Assembly: GCA_021323255.1 (NCBI GenBank)
Contig: JAJTCL010000208.1
Location: 1 to 5,493, forward strand
DNA length: 5,493 nt
From: Propionibacteriaceae bacterium
Lineage (GTDB): Bacteria; Actinomycetota; Actinomycetes; Propionibacteriales; Propionibacteriaceae
Direction of reading: 5' to 3'
The notes beneath the pieces were generated by a model that saw nothing but the letters and a program-made list of their open reading frames with translations, did no database searches and was not told the origin of the DNA. Position numbers and translations under genes: made by a program. Each line of letters begins with the position of its first letter. Position 1 is the first letter of the stretch. Below are positions 1-5,493 of this stretch, piece after piece.

Positions 1-1005
1 CTCAACCTGGCGACAAAGCACGGCGTCGAGCCGGCCTCATTGGTGCACGCGCTGCAAAACCACGACGAGATGACCTATGAGCTGGTGCACTTCGAGACCC
101 TGCATGCGCGAGACGTGTTCAGGTTCCGCAGCCACGAGCTCACCGGCCACGAGCTGGCTGTGACCATCCGGCAGGACCTTCTTGATCATCTCACCGGAGC
201 AGCCGCGCCGTACAACGCGACCTTTACGCAGAACGGCATCGCCTCGACCACGGCAACGATCATCGCCGCTTCGCTGGGGATCAGGAGTATCGCCAAACTC
301 ACGCCGGAACAGGTAGAGCAGATCAAGCAAGCGCACCTACTGCTGGCCATGTTCAACGCGCTGCAGCCGGGCGTTTTCGCCTTGTCTGGTTGGGATCTTT
401 GCGGGATGCTCACCCTGGACCGCAAGGAGGTCAGCCGGCTCCTGGCCGATGGCGATACCCGCTGGATCCACCGCGCGGCGTACGACCTCATGGACTACCG
501 GCCACATGCTCACGAGTCGCTGTCCAAGATGCCCCGTGGCATCAGCCTGTACGGCTCGCTGCCTGCCCAGTTGCGGGACAGCACATCGTTTGTCCGTCGC
601 CTTGCCGAGATTCTGGCCGTTCGCAAGCGCTACGGGATTGCGACCAGCATTCAGCTCGATGTGCCGCAGGTCTCCAACAAGGCGATGCTGGTCATGGTGC
701 ACCAGCTCACCGATGCAGAGCAGGTTACGGTGCTGAACTTCTCTGCTCACGTCATCTCCGGAAGTGTTGTATCCGAGCAGCTGGTGCCAGGCAGCGTGCT
801 GGTCGACATGTTCACTGATGAGGAGGTTGGCGAGGTCGATGACCTGCACACCTTCACCATCTCGCTGGAGCCTCACGAGGGTAAGTCGCTGCTGGTGCTG
901 TGTCCAGGTGATCATCTGGTGGTGGCCCATCCACAGGCTGCCGACGGGCCCAGCGTACGAGGCGACGCAGCGGACCCCCAATCGCTCAAATCCCCGGCCA
1001 ATTGA
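1..1005 (+). CDS. GH13 alpha-amylase-family glucosyltransferase, trehalose synthase-like (5' partial)
   Basis: The reading frame is open from the first base, so the gene begins to the left of the window; 334 residues are visible. Codons 20-23 read NHDE (bases 58-69), the GH13 conserved region IV, whose Asp is the transition-state stabiliser; it is followed by MTYELVHF as in maltose/trehalose glucosyltransferases. The last barrel strand follows (ALQPGVFALSGWDL, bases 358-399), then a segment with ADGDTRWIHRAAYDLM, and finally a beta-sandwich C-terminal domain (about residue 215 onward: VMVHQL, VTVLNFSAH, LLVLCPGDH). The catalytic nucleophile and acid/base of the barrel lie in the missing part. 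Family membership in GH13 is firm. The specific reaction, maltose to trehalose isomerisation, is inferred from remembered similarity to TreS-like proteins (possibly the GH13_33 type); another alpha-glucan glucosyltransferase or hydrolase is possible. No fused maltokinase domain follows. The tail after about residue 305 is low-complexity and polar. Confidence 0.8.
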   Translation, partial: LNLATKHGVEPASLVHALQNHDEMTYELVHFETLHARDVFRFRSHELTGHELAVTIRQDLLDHLTGAAAPYNATFTQNGIASTTATIIAASLGIRSIAKLTPEQVEQIKQAHLLLAMFNALQPGVFALSGWDLCGMLTLDRKEVSRLLADGDTRWIHRAAYDLMDYRPHAHESLSKMPRGISLYGSLPAQLRDSTSFVRRLAEILAVRKRYGIATSIQLDVPQVSNKAMLVMVHQLTDAEQVTVLNFSAHVISGSVVSEQLVPGSVLVDMFTDEEVGEVDDLHTFTISLEPHEGKSLLVLCPGDHLVVAHPQAADGPSVRGDAADPQSLKSPAN

Positions 1006-1033
1006 CCCGGTTTCGATTACTGCGCATCCTCCA

Positions 1034-1064
1034 GCGCCCCCGGCCACGTGACATGGTGGGGCGC
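1034..1064 (+). terminator. GC-rich hairpin after the GH13 gene, terminator-like
   Basis: GCGCCCC (1034-1040) pairs perfectly with GGGGCGC (1058-1064), and an inner CCA/TGG (1044-1046 with 1054-1056) can extend the stem. It lies 28 bases after the GH13 stop codon. There is no T-run after it, which is common for actinobacterial terminators but weakens the call. It could instead simply be GC-rich chance pairing. Confidence 0.4.
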
Positions 1065-1094
1065 GCTAGACGGCCTCATTGGAATCGAGCAGAG

Positions 1095-1123
1095 TTGAAC
1101 TGAGACTGTGCCGCCGTCGTCCT
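1095..1123 (+). promoter_or_regulatory. Candidate ECF-type (SigL-like) autoregulatory promoter
   Basis: A TTGAACT element (1095-1101; -35 core TGAACT 1096-1101) is followed after exactly 16 bases by CGTCCT (1118-1123). An AAC-containing -35 and a CGT-containing -10 are the hallmark of ECF sigma promoters, and TGAACC with CGT at this spacing is the motif I recall for mycobacterial SigL. It stands just upstream of a SigL-like gene, which fits self-regulation. Expected transcription start is around 1128-1132, giving a leader of about 80 bases to the GTG at 1209. This is a motif match by eye only. Confidence 0.55.
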
Positions 1124-1140
1124 CATCGGTGAAGATGAGG
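1121..1140. repeat. Perfect 7-bp inverted repeat over the predicted sigma-gene transcription start
   Basis: CCTCATC (1121-1127) and GATGAGG (1134-1140) are perfect inverted arms around a 6-base centre (GGTGAA). The left arm overlaps the end of the candidate -10 element, and the predicted transcription start falls in the centre. As DNA this could be an operator; as RNA it would only partly be included in the transcript. Function unknown. Confidence 0.5.
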
Positions 1141-1195
1141 GCGGGACAAAGGTGGCTACCGCGATATGCCTGCAGACGACAGCGGGCCTGGGGTC

Positions 1196-1204
1196 GGAGG
1201 GAGG
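1196..1204 (+). promoter_or_regulatory. Ribosome binding site that decides the sigma-factor start
   Basis: GGAGGGAGG lies just upstream of the GTG at 1209; the GGAGG core (1196-1200) leaves 8 bases to that codon. It favours GTG 1209 over the more upstream in-frame GTG at 1152, which would put this purine run inside the coding sequence and lacks a comparable site, and over TTG 1206, which is too close. Confidence 0.75.
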
Positions 1205-1208
1205 CTTG

Positions 1209-1721
1209 GTGGTCGGCGGACAGCGTGAGGCCGCGTTGCAGGAGCTGCACGACCGACACGCCAGCGAGCTGTGGCGGTTCGCAATGCGGCTGACCCACGA
1301 TCGCCAGCTATCCGAAGACGTCGTTCAGGAAGTGCTGCTCAAGGCGTGGAAGGATCCCAGCCTCGGGCAGCGCGATGATGCCGCGGCCCGCGCGTGGCTC
1401 TTCACGGCGTCCCGGAACCTGATTATCGACCGCTGGCGGAGCGCCGCGTCGCGGCATGAGCAGCGGATGGAGGAGCCGCCAGAAGAGAGCTCCGGCGACG
1501 CAACCAGCGTGGTCCTTGACCGTTGGTTGATCGCCGAAGCGCTTGGCAGCTTGTCATTGGAGCATCGCTCCGTGATCAACGCGGCCTACTACGAGGGCAG
1601 ATCGGTGGCCGACATCTCCGCCAGGCTCCGAATCCCCGAAGGCACCGTTAAGTCGCGGCTGCACTACGGACTCAGAACGCTCAGGTTGGCACTACAGGAG
1701 AAAGGAGTGACTCGGCCGTGA
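1209..1721 (+). CDS. sigL: ECF-family RNA polymerase sigma factor, SigL-like
   Basis: A 170-residue sigma-70 group 4 (ECF) factor that directs RNA polymerase to a stress regulon. Region 2 spans about residues 13-80 (LWRFAMRLT, SEDVVQEVLLKAW at 35-47, ARAWLFTASRNLIIDRWR at 60-77, the core-binding and -10-recognising part). Region 4 spans about 105-162 (LGSLSLEHRSVI, then the helix-turn-helix VADISARLRIPEGTVKSRLHY at 133-153 that reads the -35). The linker (about 82-103) is acidic. There is no extra C-terminal domain. The sequence strongly resembles M. tuberculosis SigL as I remember it, including the C-terminal LALQEKGVTR. The start at GTG 1209 is chosen for its Shine-Dalgarno and gives a length near that of SigL; an upstream GTG at 1152 would add 19 residues with no sigma similarity. 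The stop overlaps the start of the anti-sigma gene (GTGA, 1718-1721), so the two are translationally coupled. Probably transcribed from its own ECF-type promoter upstream. Class is certain; orthology to SigL is likely. Confidence 0.9.
   Translation: MVGGQREAALQELHDRHASELWRFAMRLTHDRQLSEDVVQEVLLKAWKDPSLGQRDDAAARAWLFTASRNLIIDRWRSAASRHEQRMEEPPEESSGDATSVVLDRWLIAEALGSLSLEHRSVINAAYYEGRSVADISARLRIPEGTVKSRLHYGLRTLRLALQEKGVTRP
1701..1707 (+). promoter_or_regulatory. Ribosome binding site of the anti-sigma gene, inside the sigma gene
   Basis: AAAGGAG lies 10 bases before the GTG at 1718, within the last codons of the sigma gene. Together with the 4-base overlap it supports that GTG as the start and points to coupled translation keeping sigma and anti-sigma amounts matched. 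Confidence 0.6.
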
Positions 1722-2467
1722 ATGCAATCCCCGACAAGTTTGCGCAGTGGGATGCCGCCTACGTGCTGGGCGCGCTGTCTCCTGCCGAGCGACGGGAGTT
1801 CGAGGAGCACATCGCCACCTGTCCATCCTGCCGAGCGGCCGTCTCGGAATTGGCCGCGCTGCCTGGTCTGCTGGCCCAGCTCTCGCCGGCGGACGCAGCG
1901 ATATTGGCTATGGCGGACGACGAGTCCCCAGAAGCCATCGAAGCACCGGCATCGAATGCTGCCCAGACCAGTGTCATCGAGGACGGACCGCCCTCATCAC
2001 TGCTACCAAAAATGATCAAGACGGCACGGACGCGACAGCGCCGAATCGTGGCTGCAGTTGCGGGGATCGCGGCGGCGGTCATCTTGTTGATCGGCGGCGT
2101 GGCAGTTGGCACGGGGCTGCTCCCGCTGCGGCCCGAGAGCCCGCAACGGGTCGCCTTCTCACCGGTCGTACCCTCGGCGATGATCGCAGTCGCGGACGTC
2201 ATTCCCGGCCAAGATGGCACGGAGATCAAGGTGGAGTGCCAATACGGCGAGGTCAACGAACCAACGCCGGGCGCGGGACATGAGACCTATTCGATCTTCG
2301 TGGTCGACCGGTCGGGCAAGGCCTCGGAGATCAAGGAATGGCCTGCGACGCCCAACAAGCTGATGCGGCCCAGCGGCACTACGCCGTTGCGGGCGTCGGA
2401 GATCGCTGACCTGGAGATCCGTCAGACCGAAACCGACGAAGTGCTCCTCCGGGCATCCCTTCGCTGA
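1718..2467 (+). CDS. rslA: Membrane-anchored ZAS anti-sigma factor, RslA-like
   Basis: A 249-residue partner that holds the upstream sigma factor inactive. The cytoplasmic N-terminal domain contains WDAAYVLGALSPAERREFEEH, then the zinc-associated anti-sigma motif HxxxCxxC (H31, C35, C38). An acidic/Ala-rich linker (about 56-95) leads to a basic stretch (RTRQRR, 104-109) and one transmembrane segment (about 110-135, VAAVAGIAAAVILLIGGVAV). The positive-inside rule puts the N-terminus in the cytoplasm and about 110 residues outside. The outer domain has a single Cys (C174) and beta-rich segments (YSIFVVDRSGKASEIKEW, EVLLRASLR). Architecture and sequence match M. tuberculosis RslA as remembered, where oxidation releases zinc and frees SigL. 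Odd point: residues 1-30 contain no His or Cys, so the extra upstream His seen in many ZAS proteins is absent. Starts with GTG in a 4-base overlap with the sigma gene. Confidence 0.88.
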   Translation: MNAIPDKFAQWDAAYVLGALSPAERREFEEHIATCPSCRAAVSELAALPGLLAQLSPADAAILAMADDESPEAIEAPASNAAQTSVIEDGPPSSLLPKMIKTARTRQRRIVAAVAGIAAAVILLIGGVAVGTGLLPLRPESPQRVAFSPVVPSAMIAVADVIPGQDGTEIKVECQYGEVNEPTPGAGHETYSIFVVDRSGKASEIKEWPATPNKLMRPSGTTPLRASEIADLEIRQTETDEVLLRASLR

Positions 2468-2492
2468 CTCGGTCCTTGATCCGTTCGGCTAG

Positions 2493-2517
2493 CCTGCCGA
2501 TCTGGTGCGCCGGCAGG
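2493..2517. repeat. Inverted repeat CCTGCCG-N11-CGGCAGG (copy 1)
   Basis: Arms 2493-2499 and 2511-2517 pair perfectly over 7 bp with an 11-base loop, 25 bases after the anti-sigma stop codon. It could act as a terminator for the sigma/anti-sigma operon (no T-run follows) or as one of two regulator sites, because the same arms recur 58 bases downstream. Confidence 0.5.
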
Positions 2518-2555
2518 GGCGGCCGCTACCGTGAGCACGTGCCCATCACCTTGAT

Positions 2556-2570
2556 CCTGCCGTCGGCAGG
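2556..2570. repeat. 15-base palindrome CCTGCCG-T-CGGCAGG (copy 2) next to the isomerase start
   Basis: Arms 2556-2562 and 2564-2570 are perfect inverted copies around a single T, and end 6 bases before the ATG at 2577. The AGG at 2568-2570 is the only Shine-Dalgarno-like sequence for that gene, so a protein bound here, or an RNA stem (CCTGC/GCAGG with a 5-base loop), would cover the ribosome site. The symmetry suggests an operator for a dimeric repressor; which one is unknown. Confidence 0.55.
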
Positions 2571-2576
2571 CCACTC

Positions 2577-3782
2577 ATGACCGCCGCAACCGGTGTACCA
2601 GTGGAAGCTCTGGAGTCCGAGTGTCACCGGCTGTTGGACTTCGGCCGCCATTTCCCTCATCCACTGGGGGGTGCCGCCTGGCTCGATGCCACCGGTCGAC
2701 CCGACATGTCACGGCCGGTCTATACCTGGATCACCGCCCGGATGGTGCACGTATACGCCCTCGGCCATCTCCTGGGCCGCGCCGGCGATCGTGATCTGGC
2801 AGGGCAGGCACTCGCTGGGCTGACCGGCCGGCTGGCGGATCGCTCCAGCGGCGGCTGGGTGACCTGCGTGGACGCCGCTGGCGAGATCCCGGACGAGAAG
2901 GCTTGTTATACCCACGCCTTTGTGGTCTTGGCCGCCTCCTCAGCGGCCGTCGTGGGGCTGCCCGGGGCTCGCGACGTGCTCACCGAAGCGCTAGACGTCT
3001 GGGACCGGCGGTTTTTCGACGCTGAGGCAGCCATGTACGTCGACTCGTGGAACCGCAGCTTCACTCAGCTCAGTGATTACCGGGGGGTCAATGCCAACAT
3101 GCACGGCGTGGAAGCCCTCATGGCCGCTGCAGATGTGACTGGTGATCAGGTATTACGCGAGCGTGCCCTGGGAGTCGCTCGCCGGGTGGCCCTGGAGTTC
3201 GCCGAGCCGCATTCATGGCGGATACCCGAACACTTCACCCCGCGCTGGGAGCCACAGCTGGAACACAATCGCGATCGCCGGGATGATCAGTTTCAGCCGT
3301 ACGGCGCCACCATCGGGCACGGTCTGGAGTGGTCCAGACTGTTGCTGCATCTGGAGGCCTCGCTAGCCGATCCGCCGGACTGGCTGCTGCCGGCAGCCGA
3401 GGCGCTGTTCGATCGAGCCGTCGTCGACGGCTGGGCTGTTGATGGTGCGGACGGCTTCGTCTACACCACCGATTGGGACGGCACCCCGGTGGTCCGCGAC
3501 CGCTTGCATTGGGTGCTCGCCGAGGCCATCGCTGCGGCGACGGCGCTTCGGACACGCACCGGTGATGATCGATATGCCGAGCTGGCCACTATCTGGTGGG
3601 CGTACGCCGAGCGCTACTTGTTCGATCGGACCAACGGGTCATGGCACCACCAGCTCGATGCCAGCAATCAGCCCACCGACACAGTTTGGCCGGGCAAGCC
3701 GGACCTGTATCACGCTGTACAGGCCACCCTCATCCCACGCCTTCCGCTCGCCCCCAGCATGGCAACAGCCCTCACATTGTGA
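2577..3782 (+). CDS. AGE-family aldose-ketose isomerase (D-mannose isomerase / YihS-type)
   Basis: A complete 401-residue N-acylglucosamine 2-epimerase-superfamily protein with an (alpha/alpha)6 barrel, cytoplasmic, no signal peptide. Catalytic candidates are R55 (TWITAR), H176 (NANMHGVEA), H248 and E251 (GATIGHGLEW) and H379 (KPDLYHAVQATL). As I recall, the first four sit at the very residue numbers used for YihS, and H379 close to its last catalytic His, so the fold and active site are collinear with that subfamily. YihS isomerises sulfoquinovose, and relatives interconvert D-mannose and D-fructose; the actinobacterial-style C-terminus (PRLPLAPSMATAL) resembles D-mannose isomerases. I favour mannose isomerase but cannot settle substrate; cellobiose 2-epimerase is less likely. 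ATG 2577 is the first possible start because an in-frame TGA lies at 2532-2534 with no start codon between. It follows the anti-sigma gene by 109 bases and faces the GH36 gene tail-to-tail; no sulfoquinovosidase or other sulfosugar gene is visible. Confidence 0.85.
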   Translation: MTAATGVPVEALESECHRLLDFGRHFPHPLGGAAWLDATGRPDMSRPVYTWITARMVHVYALGHLLGRAGDRDLAGQALAGLTGRLADRSSGGWVTCVDAAGEIPDEKACYTHAFVVLAASSAAVVGLPGARDVLTEALDVWDRRFFDAEAAMYVDSWNRSFTQLSDYRGVNANMHGVEALMAAADVTGDQVLRERALGVARRVALEFAEPHSWRIPEHFTPRWEPQLEHNRDRRDDQFQPYGATIGHGLEWSRLLLHLEASLADPPDWLLPAAEALFDRAVVDGWAVDGADGFVYTTDWDGTPVVRDRLHWVLAEAIAAATALRTRTGDDRYAELATIWWAYAERYLFDRTNGSWHHQLDASNQPTDTVWPGKPDLYHAVQATLIPRLPLAPSMATALTL

Positions 3783-3813
3783 CGGCGGCTTCGTCGGCTG
3801 CAGGACCAGCGGA
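3783..3813. other. Short gap between convergent genes
   Basis: Only 31 bases separate the two stop codons. I see no convincing hairpin or T-run, so either the two transcripts overlap at their 3' ends or termination is factor-dependent. Confidence 0.4.
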
Positions 3814-5493
3814 TCAGTCAATCGCATCCGCACGATAGAGGACGGCGTGGTCGGGATGCATGCCGGCAGCCATCACTCCGGTCGAGGCCAGTGCGGCGCC
3901 GGAAAGTATCAGGCCGGCCCCGCCATCGGCGGGCAGACCCCAGCCGAGAGCTCGACGTTCGCCTGACGGTTCCCACTCCCTGGTAATCGCCCCCCACCAC
4001 GGCGGCGGATTCAAGCCCGACGGTGGACGCCCGACCGGTACTGGGCGGACGCGGTAGCGGCGGCCTGGATCCAGCCCGGGGAATCGCAGCCGACCAGGCA
4101 ACATGACTTCTGATTGGTCGATAAAGGCGACGGTGTAGATGGCCGACGAGCGATCCGGGGCGACGACGCCGTAGGCGAAGATGTGGGGGTCCGGGAAGTC
4201 GAGGCGCATCAGGTCTCCGCCCATCAAGAGCCCTCGATTGGCCTTGTAGAAGCTGACCCACTCTTGCAGCTCGGCCAGCTCGTGGGCGGTCGCTGCTGTG
4301 AGGTCCCATTCGATCCCGAGGTGCCCGAAGAGAGCCGTAGCGGCGCGGAAGGACAGGTCGTGCACGCGGCCGGTGGTATGGGAACGAGTCGAGGCAATGT
4401 GGGAGCCCAACAACTCCATCGGCACCAGCTGGGAGGTCCAGCGGTTCATCTGCTGCCGTTCGAGTGGATCGATGCAGTCGCTCACCCAGATACGGTCGGT
4501 GCGTTCCAGTACACCAAGATCAACGCGGGCGCCGCCGGAGGAGCAGGTCTCGATTTCTAGACCCGGATGGGCGGCCTTGATCTCATCAACCAGCCGGTAG
4601 AAGGCCAGAGTCTGCTCATGAACCCCGGGCCGGCCGTCGGGTGCGTTACCGGCATCGATCAGGTCGCGGTTGTGATCCCACTTGATGTAGCTGATCTTGT
4701 ATTCAGCGAGGATTTCGAAGATCGCATTCCGGATGTGGGTATAACACTCCGGGATTCCCAAGTTGATCACCTGCTGATGACGGGATTCCACAGGTAGCCG
4801 GTCCCCGGTTGCCATGATCCAATCCGGATGGGCGCGGGCAATTGCCGAGTTGAGGTTGACCATTTCAGGTTCGAACCAGAGACCGAACTCCATGCCCAGC
4901 CCGGTCACCTTGTCGACCAGCGGGTGGAGGCCGTTCGGCCACACCTCCGTTGACACGGTCCAGTCGCCGAGTCCGGCACGATCATCACGCCGCGCCCCGA
5001 ACCAGCCGTCATCCAGCACGTAGCGCTCAACGCCGATGGCCGCCGCCGCCTCTGCAAGCTCGGCGAGGTGGTCCAAGTCATGATCGAAATAGACCGCCTC
5101 CCAGACGTTGAGCGTCACCGGACGGGTGGTCGACGGATGGTGCTCTCGAGCGCGGAGGAAGCTGTGGAACCGCCGTGCCACCCCGTCCAGGCCGCGGGCG
5201 TAGCAGCCGTAGATCCAGGGAGTGCGATAGACCTGACCGGGTTGCAAGATCACTTCACCTGGCAACAGCAGTTCGCCGCCGCCAATCACCTGTGTGCCGG
5301 TGAAGACTCGCTCCGCATAGTGGGTGTGGTTTCCGCTCCAGGCGGCGTGCACCGCCCAGATCTCCCCAGCGGTGAAGGAGAATCCCGGCTCTCCAACGTG
5401 CAACAGGGTGGCTGCGTCTGCACCTGTGCGGCCCTTTCGGCCCTCACGCAAATGCGTCCCCACACCGAACGGCTGTCGTTGTGGCACGCGTTC
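3814..5493 (-). CDS. GH36 alpha-galactosidase (5' partial at right edge)
   Basis: The frame is open to the right edge on the - strand, so 559 C-terminal residues are visible; by comparison with roughly 730-residue GH36 enzymes about 200 N-terminal residues (the beta-sandwich) are missing. A GTG codon at 5487-5485 is not the true start because GH36 sequence already surrounds it (RQPFGVGTHLREGRKGRTG, then WAVHAAWSGNHTHYAER). Barrel motifs follow: LNVWEAVYFDHDLDHL, VLDDGWFGARRDD (DDGWF at visible residues 161-165), GLWFEPEMVN, the nucleophile Asp in YIKWDHNRD (visible residue 273, bases 4675-4677), CSSGGARVDLGVL, and the acid/base Asp in WVSDCIDPLERQQ (visible residue 339, bases 4477-4479). The spacing fits the family. 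It ends with a C-terminal beta domain (LILSGAALASTGV). It hydrolyses terminal alpha-galactosides such as melibiose or raffinose; no export signal can be judged. Its promoter lies outside the window. Confidence 0.93.
   Translation of the reverse strand, partial: ERVPQRQPFGVGTHLREGRKGRTGADAATLLHVGEPGFSFTAGEIWAVHAAWSGNHTHYAERVFTGTQVIGGGELLLPGEVILQPGQVYRTPWIYGCYARGLDGVARRFHSFLRAREHHPSTTRPVTLNVWEAVYFDHDLDHLAELAEAAAAIGVERYVLDDGWFGARRDDRAGLGDWTVSTEVWPNGLHPLVDKVTGLGMEFGLWFEPEMVNLNSAIARAHPDWIMATGDRLPVESRHQQVINLGIPECYTHIRNAIFEILAEYKISYIKWDHNRDLIDAGNAPDGRPGVHEQTLAFYRLVDEIKAAHPGLEIETCSSGGARVDLGVLERTDRIWVSDCIDPLERQQMNRWTSQLVPMELLGSHIASTRSHTTGRVHDLSFRAATALFGHLGIEWDLTAATAHELAELQEWVSFYKANRGLLMGGDLMRLDFPDPHIFAYGVVAPDRSSAIYTVAFIDQSEVMLPGRLRFPGLDPGRRYRVRPVPVGRPPSGLNPPPWWGAITREWEPSGERRALGWGLPADGGAGLILSGAALASTGVMAAGMHPDHAVLYRADAID

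Larger units (their letters stand above)
2468..2576 (+). promoter_or_regulatory. Leader region of the sugar isomerase gene with two related palindromes
   Basis: This 109-base gap must hold the isomerase promoter unless the gene is read through from the anti-sigma gene. It contains a 9-base direct repeat CCTTGATCC (2474-2482 and 2549-2557), an 8-base palindrome GCACGTGC (2535-2542), a TACCGT (2527-2532) that fits the TAnnnT pattern of an actinobacterial -10 but has no good -35, and two CCTGCCG/CGGCAGG inverted pairs listed separately. No TGAAC-type ECF -35 element is present. Promoter position is not established. Confidence 0.4.

Noticed and set aside
733..758. TGAACT followed by CGTCAT inside the GH13 gene, resembling an ECF promoter
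   Set aside because: Spacing is only 10 bases instead of about 16, and it lies within coding sequence with no gene start just downstream.
337..1047. 236-residue open frame on the - strand opposite the GH13 gene
   Set aside because: It is a shadow of the GH13 coding frame: no recognisable domain, and the + strand frame carries clear GH13 motifs.
1071..1082. 12-base direct repeat CGGCCTCATTGG also found at 32-43
   Set aside because: One 12-base match is about what chance gives in a 5.5-kb window, and the first copy is inside the GH13 coding region; flanks do not match.
1152..1208. Extended N-terminus of the sigma factor from GTG 1152
   Set aside because: The added 19 residues have no sigma-factor similarity, and a strong Shine-Dalgarno lies inside this stretch, in front of GTG 1209.
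3781..3795. Small stem GACG/CGTC between the convergent genes as a bidirectional terminator
   Set aside because: Only 4 bp with no T-run; not distinguishable from chance.
4114..4560. 148-residue open frame on the + strand opposite the GH36 gene
   Set aside because: The opposite frame encodes conserved GH36 motifs throughout; this one has no family signature and no ribosome site.

Overview
This is a GC-rich actinobacterial window. The evidence is base composition, GTG starts, an ECF sigma/anti-sigma pair that closely resembles mycobacterial SigL-RslA, and the style of the sugar enzymes. I cannot place it to genus. The general character fits a soil-type or industrial-type actinomycete, but that is inference.

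Layout, left to right. (1) Positions 1-1005, + strand: the C-terminal part of a GH13 alpha-amylase-superfamily enzyme, best guess a trehalose synthase / maltose glucosyltransferase-like protein, cut by the left edge. (2) Positions 1006-1208: an intergenic region with a GC-rich terminator-like hairpin, then a candidate ECF-type promoter (TGAACT-N16-CGTCCT), a perfect 7-bp inverted repeat over the expected transcription start, and a strong Shine-Dalgarno that fixes the sigma-factor start at a GTG. (3) Positions 1209-1721 and 1718-2467, + strand: a two-gene operon (GTGA overlap) coding for an ECF sigma factor (SigL-like) and its membrane-anchored ZAS-type anti-sigma factor (RslA-like). (4) Positions 2468-2576: a 109-bp gap in which the inverted pair CCTGCCG / CGGCAGG occurs twice, the second copy immediately before the next start codon. 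(5) Positions 2577-3782, + strand: a complete AGE-family sugar isomerase whose active-site residues sit at the same positions as in YihS-type aldose-ketose isomerases. (6) Positions 3814-5493, - strand, convergent: the C-terminal three quarters of a GH36 alpha-galactosidase, cut by the right edge.

How it fits together. The catabolic genes (GH36 alpha-galactosidase, AGE isomerase, GH13 glucosyltransferase) all act on alpha-linked sugars or free aldoses, so this looks like a loose carbohydrate-metabolism neighbourhood. The self-contained ECF sigma/anti-sigma module lies inside it. In the mycobacterial relative the anti-sigma factor binds sigma at the membrane and releases it when its zinc site is oxidised; the candidate ECF promoter upstream is what an autoregulated module would have. 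No SigL-type promoter was found in front of the isomerase, so a direct regulatory link from sigma to the sugar genes is not supported here. I see no mobile element, CRISPR array, tRNA or rRNA.
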